Part shown: positions 17,124-26,446 of the stretch, piece by piece
How positions within the stretch are numbered: position 1 is the stretch's first letter
Layout: each line of letters starts with the position of its first letter
Assembly: GCA_947493175.1 (NCBI GenBank)
Contig: CANLQD010000002.1
Location: 1 to 64,000 of the forward strand
Origin: an uncultured Flavobacteriaceae bacterium
GTDB lineage: Bacteria; Bacteroidota; Bacteroidia; Flavobacteriales; Flavobacteriaceae
DNA: 64,000 nt
Reading direction: 5' to 3'
The notes under the pieces: model-generated
Told to the model about the DNA's origin: nothing
Databases searched by the model: none
What the model saw: only the letters and a program-made list of their open reading frames with translations
Made by a program: the position numbers and the translations under genes

Positions 17124-19145
17124 ATGACAACCCAAACAGTACTTTTAATCATTTTAGCGGTTATCGTAGCGCTGGTGTTGGTGCTGTTTCAATATCATTA
17201 CCAAGCCAAAAAGAACGGAAAGCTACGTTGGGTCCTTTCCTTCTTACGTTTTATCGCTTGGTTTGGGGCATTTCTCTTGCTGATCAATCCAAAGTTTTCG
17301 AAAAACACCTATACCCTTGAAAAATCGAATTTAATCGTATTGGCCGATAATTCTACGTCGGTGAAAGAAACCGATATACCGGCTCTTGTTCAAAAAATGA
17401 AGGAAACCGATGAACTCTCCGATAAGTTCAAAACTAGTTTCCATAGTTTTGGGAGTACCTTGAATACTAGTGATAGCCTCACTTTTCAGGAACGGAACAC
17501 CAATATTACCGAAGCGTTGAAGACTGCCCAAACGATTTATGGAGGTACTAACAATGCGGTGGTGTTACTCTCTGATGGTAACCAGACCTTGGGAGCCAAC
17601 TATGAATTTTCGATAGATGGAGATGAGTTGTCCGTGCACCCACTTGTAGTGGGCGATACGACCCGTTACGAAGATCTGCGCATAGGTCAGTTGAACAGCA
17701 ATAAATACGCTTTCCTTAAAAACAAATACCCGCTTGAGGTCTATGTGAATTATGAGGGCCAGAACAGGATTTCCTCGACCCTTTCGGTCATGGTAAACGG
17801 GAAGCGCGCGTATCGAGAAAACATCGTGCTTTCCAACGATGAAAGTACCAAAATAATCAATGTGCTATTGGATGCTAATGCCGTAGGAATCCAGAATATA
17901 GAAGTATCGGTTGCGCAACTTGGAAATGAACGAAACACTGCAAATAATAAAAGAAAGGTAGCTGTAGAAGTTATTGATGAAAAAACGAATGTTTTCATAA
18001 TCTCTAATATCGTACATCCCGATATCGGGGCGCTTAAAAAAAGCATTGAAAGCAACGAACAGCGAGTAGTTACCATCAAAAAATCGGATACCGATCTTGC
18101 AGACCTGGCCTATGCTGATGTGTTGATACTATATCAACCGACCCCTGCATTTAGAGGCGTTTATCAATTTGTTCAGGAGCGGAAAATGAACACCTTTACG
18201 ATAACCGGACCTAAAACTGATTGGGACTTTTTGAATAGGGTGCAAAGTGCCGTTACCAAGAATAGCTATGAACAGTCAGAGGAAACGGTGCCGATTTTAA
18301 ATGCAGGTTTTTCGTTGTTCGACGTCACCGATTTTTCGGTGGTTGATTTTCCACCGCTTGAATCGAACTTGGGAGATGTGATGATCAATAAATCCCACGA
18401 AGTACTAATGGGGCAACAGGTAAAAGGGGTCGAACTCAATGAGCCCCTTTGGGCAGTGCTGGGTAGTGATAACGAACGGGAAGCACTTCTTTTCGGCGAA
18501 AACCTGTGGAAATGGCGAATGCAGAGCTATCGAAACGAACAGGATTTTAACAGCTTCGACAATTTGATAGGAAAACTGATGCTCTATCTATCCACAACCA
18601 AACCCAAAGCCCGATTTACTATAGACTATGAAAGTGTTTATGAGGGTAGCACTGGGGCCAAGATCATCGCCACTTATTTTGATAAGGCATTTTCATTTGA
18701 TCCAAATGCTACCATTGAAGTACAGTTGAAAAACAAGGAGAACGCCGAGACCCGTTCGTTTCCAATGTTGCTCAAGGGAGGGTACTATGAAGCTGATTTA
18801 ACTACCATTCCAGCGGGAAAATACGATTTTACCGCTACCGTAGCCGGCGAAAAACTATCGCAATCAGGTGCTTTTACCATTCTGGATTTTGATGTAGAAC
18901 AACAGCTACAGTCCAGCGATTACCAAAAGCTGGGGCGCCTGGCAAGCAATACTTCGGGAACGCTTTATTTTTCAACTCAAATAGATACGCTTATTAAAGA
19001 TTTATTAGCTTCTGAACGCTTTGTGCCGACCCAGAAAAGCGCTGAAAATATCGTATCTTTGATAGATTTTCGATTCCTTTTGGGAATCATTGTAGTCGCT
19101 CTAGGATTGGAGTGGTTTATAAGGAAATATAACGGACTAATTTAA
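17124..19145 (+). CDS. Membrane protein with vWA-like domain
   Basis: 673 residues: two N-terminal membrane helices (about 5-23 and 38-58) with a DUF1355/BatA-like layout, then a vWA-like fold starting LIVLADNSTSVKE and continuing AVVLLSDGNQTLGANY, several Ig-like beta regions in the periplasm, and one C-terminal helix (FLLGIIVVALGLEWFI). The metal-site motif D-x-S-x-S is altered (DNSTS), so metal binding is plausible but not certain. The SPFH gene follows 13 bases later. Function unknown. Confidence 0.75.
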   Translation: MTTQTVLLIILAVIVALVLVLFQYHYQAKKNGKLRWVLSFLRFIAWFGAFLLLINPKFSKNTYTLEKSNLIVLADNSTSVKETDIPALVQKMKETDELSDKFKTSFHSFGSTLNTSDSLTFQERNTNITEALKTAQTIYGGTNNAVVLLSDGNQTLGANYEFSIDGDELSVHPLVVGDTTRYEDLRIGQLNSNKYAFLKNKYPLEVYVNYEGQNRISSTLSVMVNGKRAYRENIVLSNDESTKIINVLLDANAVGIQNIEVSVAQLGNERNTANNKRKVAVEVIDEKTNVFIISNIVHPDIGALKKSIESNEQRVVTIKKSDTDLADLAYADVLILYQPTPAFRGVYQFVQERKMNTFTITGPKTDWDFLNRVQSAVTKNSYEQSEETVPILNAGFSLFDVTDFSVVDFPPLESNLGDVMINKSHEVLMGQQVKGVELNEPLWAVLGSDNEREALLFGENLWKWRMQSYRNEQDFNSFDNLIGKLMLYLSTTKPKARFTIDYESVYEGSTGAKIIATYFDKAFSFDPNATIEVQLKNKENAETRSFPMLLKGGYYEADLTTIPAGKYDFTATVAGEKLSQSGAFTILDFDVEQQLQSSDYQKLGRLASNTSGTLYFSTQIDTLIKDLLASERFVPTQKSAENIVSLIDFRFLLGIIVVALGLEWFIRKYNGLI

Positions 19146-19158
19146 ACTAGCACATATT

Positions 19159-19974
19159 ATGGACAAGTTACCAAAAATCGCCCTCCCGGCGGTGTTTATA
19201 TTAATAGCATTAATTATCTTAATCTCCAAGTCGGCCATCACAATTGGCTCTGGGGAAGCAGGTGTTCTCTACAAAACTTTTGGTGGTGGGGTCGTCACCG
19301 ATGAACCACCGTTGGGGGAAGGGTTTCATATCGTGGCTCCTTGGAACAAGGTTTATATTTATGAAGTGCGTCAGCAAGAGGTTTTTGAAAAAATGCAGGT
19401 GTTATCTTCAAATGGATTGGAGATCAAACTGGATGCCTCGGCGTGGTTTGAGCCCAAGCGGGAATCTTTAGGAAAACTGCATCAGGAAAAAGGAGAGGCC
19501 TATGTGCAACGGGTGCTCCTACCAACCATACGGTCAGCTGCAAGGAGCGTAGTTGGTCGCTATACCCCTGAACAGTTATATTCCAGTAAACGGGACGCCA
19601 TACAGGCAGAGATTTTTGAGGAAACCAAAAAAATTGTCGATGGTCAATATATTCAGTTGAATGAGATACTGGTGCGGGATGTTACCTTACCTGCTACCAT
19701 TAAGGAGGCCATTGAGCGTAAGTTGAAGCAGGAACAAGAATCCTTGGAATATGAATTTAGGCTAGTGACCGCGCAAAAAGAAGCAGAAAAAGTACGGATA
19801 GAGGCGCAGGGAAAGGCCGATGCCAACCAAATTTTGAGCGCATCGCTTACTGATAAGATTCTGAAGGATAAGGGAATTGATGCTACCTTGGAACTCTCAA
19901 AATCTCCCAATGCGAAAGTAGTGGTAGTCGGAAGTGGAGGTGACGGCCTCCCTTTGATATTGGGAAATAATTAG
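19159..19974 (+). CDS. Prohibitin-family SPFH protein
   Basis: 271 residues: an N-terminal membrane helix (residues 7-25), an SPFH/band-7 domain (GEAGVLYKTFGGGV, PLGEGFHIVAPWNKVYIYEVRQQ, RSVVGRYTPEQLYSSKRDAIQ), then a charged coiled coil (KLKQEQESLEYEFRLVTAQKEAEKVRIEAQGKA). Prohibitins form ring-like membrane scaffolds, often holding proteases. Here it is probably co-transcribed with the vWA-like membrane protein upstream. Confidence 0.9.
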   Translation: MDKLPKIALPAVFILIALIILISKSAITIGSGEAGVLYKTFGGGVVTDEPPLGEGFHIVAPWNKVYIYEVRQQEVFEKMQVLSSNGLEIKLDASAWFEPKRESLGKLHQEKGEAYVQRVLLPTIRSAARSVVGRYTPEQLYSSKRDAIQAEIFEETKKIVDGQYIQLNEILVRDVTLPATIKEAIERKLKQEQESLEYEFRLVTAQKEAEKVRIEAQGKADANQILSASLTDKILKDKGIDATLELSKSPNAKVVVVGSGGDGLPLILGNN

Positions 19975-20185
19975 GGCCTGTTGATACGTAACGAAGATTA
20001 GGGATTTTCTATGATTTTTTCGGATTTCTCGCCCGTTGCGAAAACCAACGCTCGCGTGGGAAATATGGAGAAAGGGCGAAAAAGCCACTTTTAGGGTTGG
20101 TGTTAATGCCCCTAATTTAGCTTGAACTAGAGTTTGCTGTTTGCGTCACCAAGGCGAAAAGTTTTGTTGAATTTGAAACGATTCT

Positions 20186-20216
20186 TTTGATAAATCAAGA
20201 ATACGTTTTACTTTTA
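20186..20216 (+). promoter_or_regulatory. his operon promoter
   Basis: TTTG (20186-20189), a 19-base spacer, and TACTTTTA (20209-20216). This fits the Bacteroidota consensus except for A in the last position of the -7 box. It sits eight bases upstream of the leader peptide ATG. Confidence 0.7.
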
Positions 20217-20223
20217 CCGAACA

Positions 20224-20277
20224 ATGAGAAATAACAAGGCACATCATCATTTTTATTACTGCGCTCAAGCGAGGTAA
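20224..20277 (+). CDS. hisL: His leader peptide (attenuator)
   Basis: A 17-codon frame, MRNNKAHHHFYYCAQAR, with three consecutive His codons (20242-20250) followed by Phe-Tyr-Tyr. It lies just after a promoter and before a terminator that precedes hisG. The last codons (CTCAAGCG and GGT, 20264-20275) can pair with the 5' arm of that terminator. A ribosome stalled on the His codons would leave this segment free; one that reaches the stop codon would cover it. This is the classical transcription-attenuation layout. The symbol is used by analogy with enterobacterial hisL. Confidence 0.82.
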   Translation: MRNNKAHHHFYYCAQAR

Positions 20278-20339
20278 AAAATGTATGGTAGTACCACAGC
20301 ATAAATTACAACCCGTTTGAGAAATCAAGCGGGTTTTTT
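20264..20339 (+). terminator. his attenuator: antiterminator and terminator
   Basis: Terminator: ACCCGTTTG (20311-20319) pairs with CAAGCGGGT (20326-20334), nine pairs with one G-T, then six T. Antiterminator: CTCAAGCG (20264-20271) pairs with CGTTTGAG (20314-20321), and GGT (20273-20275) pairs with ACC (20311-20313), eleven pairs with one bulged A. The two structures share the segment 20311-20319, so only one can form. Confidence 0.82.
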
Positions 20340-20352
20340 AATGAGCTACCCT

Positions 20353-20373
20353 CATTCTCGCGAAGACGGGAAT
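20353..20373. repeat. REP-like hairpin before hisG
   Basis: ATTCTCG (20354-20360) pairs with CGGGAAT (20367-20373) with one G-T pair. It resembles dispersed palindromes of the ATTCCCGCGAA-CGGGAAT kind found in many bacteria. It lies downstream of the attenuator, inside the hisG leader. Confidence 0.45.
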
Positions 20374-20439
20374 CTATCAGATGGTTCTGGAGCAGGGGTC
20401 AAATAAAATGAAAACGAGACGATTTGAATAAAAAGTACG

Positions 20440-21297
20440 ATGACAAAAATTAGAATTGCCATACAAAAATCAGGCAGGTTGAACCAGGATTCCTTACAGA
20501 TGCTCAAGAATTGTGGTATCTCTATTGATAATGGGAAGGACCAATTAAAAGCGGCCGCCCGTAATTTTCCGTTGGAAGTTTTCTATTTACGAAATGGGGA
20601 CATTCCACAATATCTAAAAGACGGTGTGGTCGATATCGCCATTATAGGAGAAAATGTCCTGATTGAGAAAGGGGAAGATATTACGATTGCTACGAAACTG
20701 GGCTTCTCTAAGTGTAAAGTGTCCTTAGCGGTGCCCAAATCGGTAACGTACAATTCGGTACAGGATTTAGAAGGAAAGCGCATAGCGACCTCCTATCCGC
20801 ATACGGTACAACAGTATTTGGACAAAAAAGGGGTGAAGGCCGACCTTCATATCATTAACGGTTCAGTAGAAATCGCCCCGAACATTGGTTTGGCAGATGC
20901 CATTTGTGATATTGTTTCCAGTGGGAGCACCCTTTTTAAAAATAACTTAAAAGAGGTAGAGGTGATGTTGAGAAGTGAGGCGGTGTTGGCCGTTTCACCA
21001 AAAATATCGAAAGAGCGCACCGAAATCCTTGAAAAACTTCAGTTTCGCATTCAGTCGGTTTTAGAAGCAAGACAGTCGAAATACGTATTGTTGAACGCTC
21101 CCAACGATAATTTGGATGAAATCTTAAAATTATTACCGGGCATGCGTAGTCCAACAGTTTTGCCTTTGGCGGAAGCAGGTTGGAGCTCCGTGCATACGGT
21201 CATTCACAAAGAAACCTTCTGGGAGGTCATCGATGAATTAAAGCAGGCCGGTGCCGAAGGAATATTGGTCTGTCCTATTGAGAAAATGGTGCTGTAG
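20440..21297 (+). CDS. hisG: ATP phosphoribosyltransferase, long form
   Basis: 285 residues: two periplasmic-binding-protein-like lobes (RIAIQKSGRLNQDS, VDIAIIGENVLIE, phosphate loop DIVSSGSTLFKNN) and a C-terminal regulatory ACT-like domain (LPGMRSPTVLPLAEAGWSSVHTVI). This is the long, histidine-feedback-inhibited form that does not need HisZ. It catalyses the first step of histidine synthesis and is first gene of the operon, behind the attenuator. Confidence 0.97.
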   Translation: MTKIRIAIQKSGRLNQDSLQMLKNCGISIDNGKDQLKAAARNFPLEVFYLRNGDIPQYLKDGVVDIAIIGENVLIEKGEDITIATKLGFSKCKVSLAVPKSVTYNSVQDLEGKRIATSYPHTVQQYLDKKGVKADLHIINGSVEIAPNIGLADAICDIVSSGSTLFKNNLKEVEVMLRSEAVLAVSPKISKERTEILEKLQFRIQSVLEARQSKYVLLNAPNDNLDEILKLLPGMRSPTVLPLAEAGWSSVHTVIHKETFWEVIDELKQAGAEGILVCPIEKMVL

Positions 21298-21309
21298 AAA
21301 CAATGAAGA

Positions 21310-21732
21310 ATGAGCTTAAAGGTACGACTTGTTGAAAAGGAAAAGATGGAAATCATTATTCCGCTATTGCAAAAATTGAATCCGAAAATTTCGACGACGA
21401 TTTTGCAGGAGCGGCTCAACGAGATGTTGGTTCATAATTATCAATGCGTAGGGGTATTCGATGGCACTACTTTGATAGGTATTTCCGGACTTTGGGTATT
21501 GACGAAGTATTATGTAGGCAAGCATGTTGAACCCGATAACGTATATATTGACCCTCAATATCGCGGAAAAGGAGTCGGAAAGATGTTAATGGAGTGGATA
21601 TTTGGGTATGCGAAGTCTATTGGATGTGTGGCTTCGGAACTGAATTGCTATGTAAAAAATAAAAAAGGACAGGAATTTTGGAAGTCGGTTGGGTATGATG
21701 TTGTTGCTTATCACTTTCAAAAACAGTTGTAA
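21310..21732 (+). CDS. GNAT-family acetyltransferase in his operon
   Basis: 140 residues with the acetyl-CoA loop of GNAT enzymes (IDPQYRGKGVGKMLMEWIF) and a late strand FWKSVGYDVVAYHFQKQL. It lies 12 bases after hisG and six before hisD, so it is certainly co-transcribed. The substrate is unknown; no his enzyme step needs acetylation, so it is probably an operon passenger or a modifying enzyme. Confidence 0.85.
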   Translation: MSLKVRLVEKEKMEIIIPLLQKLNPKISTTILQERLNEMLVHNYQCVGVFDGTTLIGISGLWVLTKYYVGKHVEPDNVYIDPQYRGKGVGKMLMEWIFGYAKSIGCVASELNCYVKNKKGQEFWKSVGYDVVAYHFQKQL

Positions 21733-21738
21733 AAGAAC

Positions 21739-23028
21739 ATGAACAAGATATACAATCCACCTCGGAAAGATTGGGAGTTGTTATTACAACGCCCCACGCA
21801 AACGGTAGCGGATATCGAAGCGACTGTCGACACCATCTTCAAAGAGGTTCGGACAGATGGAGATACCGTGCTAAAAAAGTATACCCAAAAGTTTGACGGC
21901 CCTTGGTTAGATACGTTGGTAGTTGCCAAAAGCGAATTACAAGAAGCCGAAACCCTGGTTTCGGAGGAGTTGAAAAAAGCCATTCATCTAGCTAAAAAGA
22001 ATATTGAATCGTTTCACAAGGCACAGAAAACCGATCGTGTCGAAGTAGAAACGGCCAAAGGAGTATCCTGTTGGCAAGAGAAAAGGCCCATTCAAAAAGT
22101 GGGGTTGTACATTCCGGGCGGAACCGCACCTTTATTTTCTACTATTTTGATGCTGGCCGTTCCTGCCGCCATTGCTGGCTGTAAGGAGATTGTACTGTGT
22201 TCCCCTCCTAATAAGGAAGGTACGATTCACCCCGCCATTTTATACACGGCCCGGTTATGCGGGGTGACTCAAATTTTCAAAGTAGGTGGCATACAGGCGA
22301 TTGCCGGTATGACCTTTGGAACCGAAAGCATTCCGAAAGTGTATAAGATTTTTGGCCCTGGAAACCAATATGTTACTGTTGCGAAACAGCTATCGACCAA
22401 GTACGGGGTGGCGATAGATATGCCTGCGGGTCCCAGTGAATTATTGGTCATGGCCGATGATACGGCAGATGCCGCTTTTGTAGCATCGGACCTGTTGAGT
22501 CAGGCTGAACACGGAGTAGATAGTCAGGTACTATTGGTCTCCACTTCAAAAAAGTTGCTACTCGCCGTAGAGAAAGAGATCGTGCAACAATTGGAAGTAT
22601 TACCAAGAAAAGAAATAGCGCAAAAAGCGGTCAACAACAGTAAGTTGATTTTTGTAACCAATGATGCTACGGCTGTTGATTTGATCAATGAATACGGTCC
22701 CGAGCATTATATTATCTGTGTGGCCAATGAGGATTTTTACGTAAAGCATACTATGAACGCAGGCTCGGTATTTATTGGTAACTACACCCCGGAAAGTGCT
22801 GGGGATTATGCCTCAGGAACGAACCATACATTACCGACCAATGGTTATGCAAAACAGTACAGCGGCGTAAATCTCGATAGTTTCATGAAGAGTATGACCT
22901 TTCAAAAGATTTCAAAGGATGGAATTCAAGAAATCGGGAAGGCCATTGAGCTAATGGCAGAAGCAGAAGGGCTGCAGGCCCATAAAAATGCAGTAACTCT
23001 AAGATTGAATAGCTTAAAAGAATTGTAA
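21739..23028 (+). CDS. hisD: Histidinol dehydrogenase
   Basis: 429 residues, standard length. Motifs include [69 protein letters not shown] (metal and active-site region) and GPEHYIICV with the catalytic Glu-His. It oxidises histidinol to histidine in two NAD-dependent steps. Confidence 0.97.
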   Translation: MNKIYNPPRKDWELLLQRPTQTVADIEATVDTIFKEVRTDGDTVLKKYTQKFDGPWLDTLVVAKSELQEAETLVSEELKKAIHLAKKNIESFHKAQKTDRVEVETAKGVSCWQEKRPIQKVGLYIPGGTAPLFSTILMLAVPAAIAGCKEIVLCSPPNKEGTIHPAILYTARLCGVTQIFKVGGIQAIAGMTFGTESIPKVYKIFGPGNQYVTVAKQLSTKYGVAIDMPAGPSELLVMADDTADAAFVASDLLSQAEHGVDSQVLLVSTSKKLLLAVEKEIVQQLEVLPRKEIAQKAVNNSKLIFVTNDATAVDLINEYGPEHYIICVANEDFYVKHTMNAGSVFIGNYTPESAGDYASGTNHTLPTNGYAKQYSGVNLDSFMKSMTFQKISKDGIQEIGKAIELMAEAEGLQAHKNAVTLRLNSLKEL

Positions 23029-23035
23029 ATTGTCC

Positions 23036-23055
23036 GGTCGAGCGCAGTCGAGACC
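23036..23055. repeat. Dispersed palindromic repeat GGTCGAGCGCAGTCGAGACC
   Basis: The core TCGAGCGCAGTCGAGA is a well-known type of dispersed repeat in Flavobacteriia. Here it fills the hisD-hisC gap and creates a false in-frame 5' extension of hisC. Confidence 0.65.
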
Positions 23056-23068
23056 TAAAGTTTCATCA

Positions 23069-24118
23069 ATGAGTTTCAATATAGAAAAAATAGTCCGTGA
23101 CAACGTAAAGGGTTTGAAACCCTATTCCTCGGCACGGGATGAATACGTCTCGGATGGTTCCCAAATGGTTTTTTTGGATGCCAATGAGAATCCGTTCGAG
23201 AATGGGGTCAATCGTTATCCAGATCCCCAGCAACGAAGTCTCAAAAGCGTATTGGCTGAGCAAAAGGGCGTACGGGTTGAAAACCTACTGCTCGGGAACG
23301 GTAGTGATGAAGTCTTGGACTTGTTGTTTCGGGCCTTTTGTGAACCAAAGCAAGACAACGTGATTACCTTGCCGCCGACCTATGGCATGTACAAGGTATT
23401 GTCGGGCACGAATGCTATTGAAAACCGGGAAGTGTTGCTAACAGCCGATTTTCAACCCGATGTGGAAAGTATTTTGGGAAAGGCCGATGCACAGAGCAAA
23501 TTGCTTTTTATCTGTTCACCCAACAATCCGACCGGGAATAGTTTTAAGTCGGCATATATCATTCAGTTGTTGGAAAACTTTAAGGGCTTGGTCGTCATAG
23601 ACGAGGCCTATATCGATTTTGCAGAACACGAAAGCTGGGCGACACAATTACAGGCTTATCCCAATTTGGTGGTAACGCAGACCTTGTCGAAAGCCTATGG
23701 TATGGCTGGGATCCGCTTGGGCATTTGTATGGCTTCTAGCGCTGTCATTGCCGTTTTGAATAAAATCAAACCCCCTTACAACGTAAACGAACTAACACAG
23801 GCAAGGGGGCTACAAAGGGTCAACGATATCGAAAAAGTGCAATGGGAGGTTTCGAATATTCTTAGTGAAAGAAACAAACTCACCACTGCGCTTCAACAAG
23901 TCCCTTTCGTACAGTTGGTGTACCCGACAGATGCCAATTTCGTATTGGTGAAAGTCGATGATGCGAACAAACGCTATATGGAGTTATTAAAAATGGGGGT
24001 AGTAGTACGAAACAGGACCACACAACCACTTTGTGAGAACACCTTGCGTTTTACGGTGGGAACACCTGAAGAGAATGAAAAATTAATTACAGTCTTAAAA
24101 GAATTATCCGTGTCCTGA
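23069..24118 (+). CDS. hisC: Histidinol-phosphate aminotransferase
   Basis: 349 residues of fold-type I PLP enzyme: ENPFENGVNRYPDP, LLGNGSDEVLDLLFRAF, ICSPNNPTGN, VVIDEAYIDFAEH and the PLP-lysine motif TLSKAYGMAGIRLG. The frame is open to TTG 23030, but those 13 codons are the dispersed repeat GGTCGAGCGCAGTCGAGACC. The ATG at 23069 (MSFNIEKIVRDNV) matches the family start and is used here. Confidence 0.95.
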   Translation: MSFNIEKIVRDNVKGLKPYSSARDEYVSDGSQMVFLDANENPFENGVNRYPDPQQRSLKSVLAEQKGVRVENLLLGNGSDEVLDLLFRAFCEPKQDNVITLPPTYGMYKVLSGTNAIENREVLLTADFQPDVESILGKADAQSKLLFICSPNNPTGNSFKSAYIIQLLENFKGLVVIDEAYIDFAEHESWATQLQAYPNLVVTQTLSKAYGMAGIRLGICMASSAVIAVLNKIKPPYNVNELTQARGLQRVNDIEKVQWEVSNILSERNKLTTALQQVPFVQLVYPTDANFVLVKVDDANKRYMELLKMGVVVRNRTTQPLCENTLRFTVGTPEENEKLITVLKELSVS

Positions 24119-24145
24119 ACTTGTTTCAACATTATTCGTAACAAA

Positions 24146-25279
24146 ATGAAAAAAGTACTATTTATTGATAGAGACGGCACCATGATCAAGGAAACCGCCG
24201 ACGAACAAATCGACGCTTTCGAAAAGATGCGATTCTATCCAAAAGCCTTCACTTTTTTGGGAAAAATTGCCAAGGAATTGGATTATGAACTGGTCATGAT
24301 CACTAATCAAGATGGGCTAGGTACCGATAGTTTTCCGGAGGAAACGTTTTGGCCCGTGCACAACTTTATCTTGCAATCTTTCGAAAATGAGGGGGTCGTA
24401 TTCGATAAGGTATTCCTTGACCGCACCTTTCCCCATGAAAATGCCGATACCCGCAAACCGGGCACAGGGCTGTTGACAGAATACTTCAACGACTCCTATG
24501 ACTTGGAAAATTCCTTTGTAATCGGTGATCGGTTGACCGATATGGAACTGGCCAAAAACTTGGGGTCCAAAGGAATTTTCATCAATGATGAAACGCATTT
24601 GGGCACAGGGGAGATTACGGTAAAAAGGGACGAATTGGATACGGTGATTTCCCTGGAAAGCAACGATTGGGAAAAAATATACGAGTTTTTAAAACTGAAT
24701 GATCGCTCTGCCGAAATACATCGAAAAACGAACGAAACCGATATTCATATCCGATTAAACCTTGATGGTATTGGCAAAAGTACTATTAGCACAGGTCTGG
24801 CCTTTTTTGACCATATGCTCGATCAACTGGCACGACATGGTCAAATGGATTTGGATATTAAGGTCGATGGAGATTTGGAAGTCGATGAGCATCACACCAT
24901 TGAGGATACGGCCATAGCCCTTGGGGAAGTATTTCATAAGGCGTTGGGAAACAAGCTAGGTATCGAACGATACGGATTTTGCTTGCCCATGGATGACTGT
25001 CTGGCCCAAGTAGCCATTGATTTTGGCGGACGGAACTGGTTGGTTTGGGAGGCCGATTTTAAACGGGAAAAGATTGGCGAAATGCCTACTGAAATGTTCC
25101 ACCATTTTTTTAAATCGTTTACCGATGGAGCCAAGGCGAACTTGAATATCAAGGCCGAAGGCACCAACGAACATCATAAAATAGAAGCCATTTTCAAGGC
25201 CTTTGCCAAGTCGATAAAAGTAGCCGTTAAGCGCGATGTGGAAAAAATGGTGTTACCGAGTACCAAAGGAGTTTTATAA
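24146..25279 (+). CDS. hisB: Bifunctional histidinol-phosphatase / imidazoleglycerol-phosphate dehydratase
   Basis: 377 residues. N-terminal HAD phosphatase (about 1-170): nucleophile motif FIDRDGT, TNQDGLG and [11 protein letters not shown]-terminal dehydratase (about 190-377) with the metal-binding patterns [28 protein letters not shown] and [15 protein letters not shown]. The zinc loop of the E. coli phosphatase half (C-P-H-x5-C-x-C) is replaced by [11 protein letters not shown]: the His remains but no Cys is present. Confidence 0.97.
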   Translation: MKKVLFIDRDGTMIKETADEQIDAFEKMRFYPKAFTFLGKIAKELDYELVMITNQDGLGTDSFPEETFWPVHNFILQSFENEGVVFDKVFLDRTFPHENADTRKPGTGLLTEYFNDSYDLENSFVIGDRLTDMELAKNLGSKGIFINDETHLGTGEITVKRDELDTVISLESNDWEKIYEFLKLNDRSAEIHRKTNETDIHIRLNLDGIGKSTISTGLAFFDHMLDQLARHGQMDLDIKVDGDLEVDEHHTIEDTAIALGEVFHKALGNKLGIERYGFCLPMDDCLAQVAIDFGGRNWLVWEADFKREKIGEMPTEMFHHFFKSFTDGAKANLNIKAEGTNEHHKIEAIFKAFAKSIKVAVKRDVEKMVLPSTKGVL

Positions 25280-25284
25280 AATTG

Positions 25285-25363
25285 GAAATACGAAATACGA
25301 AATCGGGAACGCCAAGGTTCTACATATTGATACTCGTATTTCGCATTTCGCATTTCGCTTTTT
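25285..25363 (+). terminator. Terminator-like hairpin between hisB and hisH
   Basis: GAAATACGAAATACGAAAT (25285-25303) is complementary at 17 of 19 positions to 25338-25356, followed by GC and five T. The arms are themselves built of a repeated seven-base unit. It could cause partial termination or protect mRNA ends within the operon. Confidence 0.5.
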
Positions 25364-25366
25364 AGT

Positions 25367-25948
25367 ATGAAAATAGTAATCATTAATTATGGGGCCGGAA
25401 ACATTCAAAGCATCAAGTTTGCGATCCAACGTCTGGGTTATGAGGCGGTTTTAAGCGATGATCCGAATGAAATTCGAAACGCTGATAAGGTCATTTTTCC
25501 GGGAGTGGGAGAGGCAAGTAGCGCCATGAGAAAGCTACGCGCTAGTGGATTGGATGAATTGGTGCCCATCTTAAAACAACCCGTACTGGGTATTTGTTTG
25601 GGGATGCAACTAATGTGCCATTCTTCGGAGGAAGGGAACACAAAAGGCTTGGGTATTTTTGATACCGATGTAGTCCGGTTTTCGAACAAAGTAAAGGTTC
25701 CCCAGATCGGGTGGAATCAGATTGCACATCTCAAATCTCCTTTGTTTAATGGTATCCGGGAAAAAGAACATATTTATTTGGTTCACAGTTTTTATGCACC
25801 CTTGAGCGCGGAAACCATCGCCGAATCGGAATACGATATTCGGTATAGCGCTGCATTGGGAAAGGATAATTTTTACGGAACTCAATTTCATCCCGAAAAG
25901 AGCAGTGATGTGGGAGAACGGATATTGGCGAATTTTTTAGGAATGTAA
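25367..25948 (+). CDS. hisH: Imidazole glycerol phosphate synthase, glutaminase subunit
   Basis: 193-residue class I glutamine amidotransferase: VIINYGAGNIQSIKFAI, nucleophile region PVLGICLGMQLM with the Cys, and YGTQFHPEKSS with the His-x-Glu pair. It supplies ammonia to HisF. The stop overlaps the start of the next gene by one base (TAATG). Confidence 0.97.
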   Translation: MKIVIINYGAGNIQSIKFAIQRLGYEAVLSDDPNEIRNADKVIFPGVGEASSAMRKLRASGLDELVPILKQPVLGICLGMQLMCHSSEEGNTKGLGIFDTDVVRFSNKVKVPQIGWNQIAHLKSPLFNGIREKEHIYLVHSFYAPLSAETIAESEYDIRYSAALGKDNFYGTQFHPEKSSDVGERILANFLGM

Positions 25949-26364
25949 TGGAAAATATAACGATATCTCGGGAGTACGATACCATGGATATAGATTTCAT
26001 TTATAGCTACTTAACCAGGTCTTATTGGGCAAAAGGGAGAAGTAGGGAAGATGTGGTACGATCAATGAAGAATTCTTTTTGTTTCGCAGTGTTCAACGGG
26101 AAGCAACAAGTTGGTTTTGCAAGATTGGTGACCGATCAGGTCGTTTTTGCCTGGTTAATGGATGTGTTCATCATCGACGGGTTTCAAGGTCTTGGTATTG
26201 GAAAAAAGCTAATAGCGTATATCCTAAACATTCCTGAATTAAGCAACGTCAATGGAATTGGCCTCAGAACCAACGACGCCCATGGTCTTTATGAACGGTT
26301 CGGCTTTGAAAAAATCGACAAAGTCCATACTTGGATGTTGCGAAAAAACAACATACAAAATTAG
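25948..26364 (+). CDS. GNAT-family acetyltransferase overlapping hisH
   Basis: 138 residues with a GNAT cofactor loop (FIIDGFQGLGIGKKLIAYIL) and the typical C-terminal LRTNDAHGLYERFGFEKI. The one-base overlap TAATG with hisH means coupled translation. It is distinct from the GNAT gene at 21310. Substrate unknown. Confidence 0.85.
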   Translation: MENITISREYDTMDIDFIYSYLTRSYWAKGRSREDVVRSMKNSFCFAVFNGKQQVGFARLVTDQVVFAWLMDVFIIDGFQGLGIGKKLIAYILNIPELSNVNGIGLRTNDAHGLYERFGFEKIDKVHTWMLRKNNIQN

Positions 26365-26420
26365 AAATAGGAAATATGAAGTACATACCAAACCGATATC
26401 CGTATCCGATTTCTAATTTT
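26360..26420 (+). terminator. Terminator-like hairpin between GNAT gene and hisA
   Basis: ATTAGAAATAGGA (26360-26372, containing the upstream stop) is complementary at 12 of 13 positions to TCCGATTTCTAAT (26405-26417), followed by TTT. Same style as the hisB-hisH element. Confidence 0.45.
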
Positions 26421-26446
26421 ATATGTAAAGTTTCAAACTATAAAAA

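Larger units (their letters stand above)
19975..20439 (+). other. his operon leader region
   Basis: A 465-base gap holding the his promoter, leader peptide, antiterminator and terminator stems, and a repeat-like hairpin, each listed separately. Nothing identified in 19975-20185. Confidence 0.8.

Noticed and set aside
23030..23068. Longer N-terminus for HisC
   Set aside because: The extra 13 codons are a dispersed palindromic repeat; ATG 23069 fits the family.
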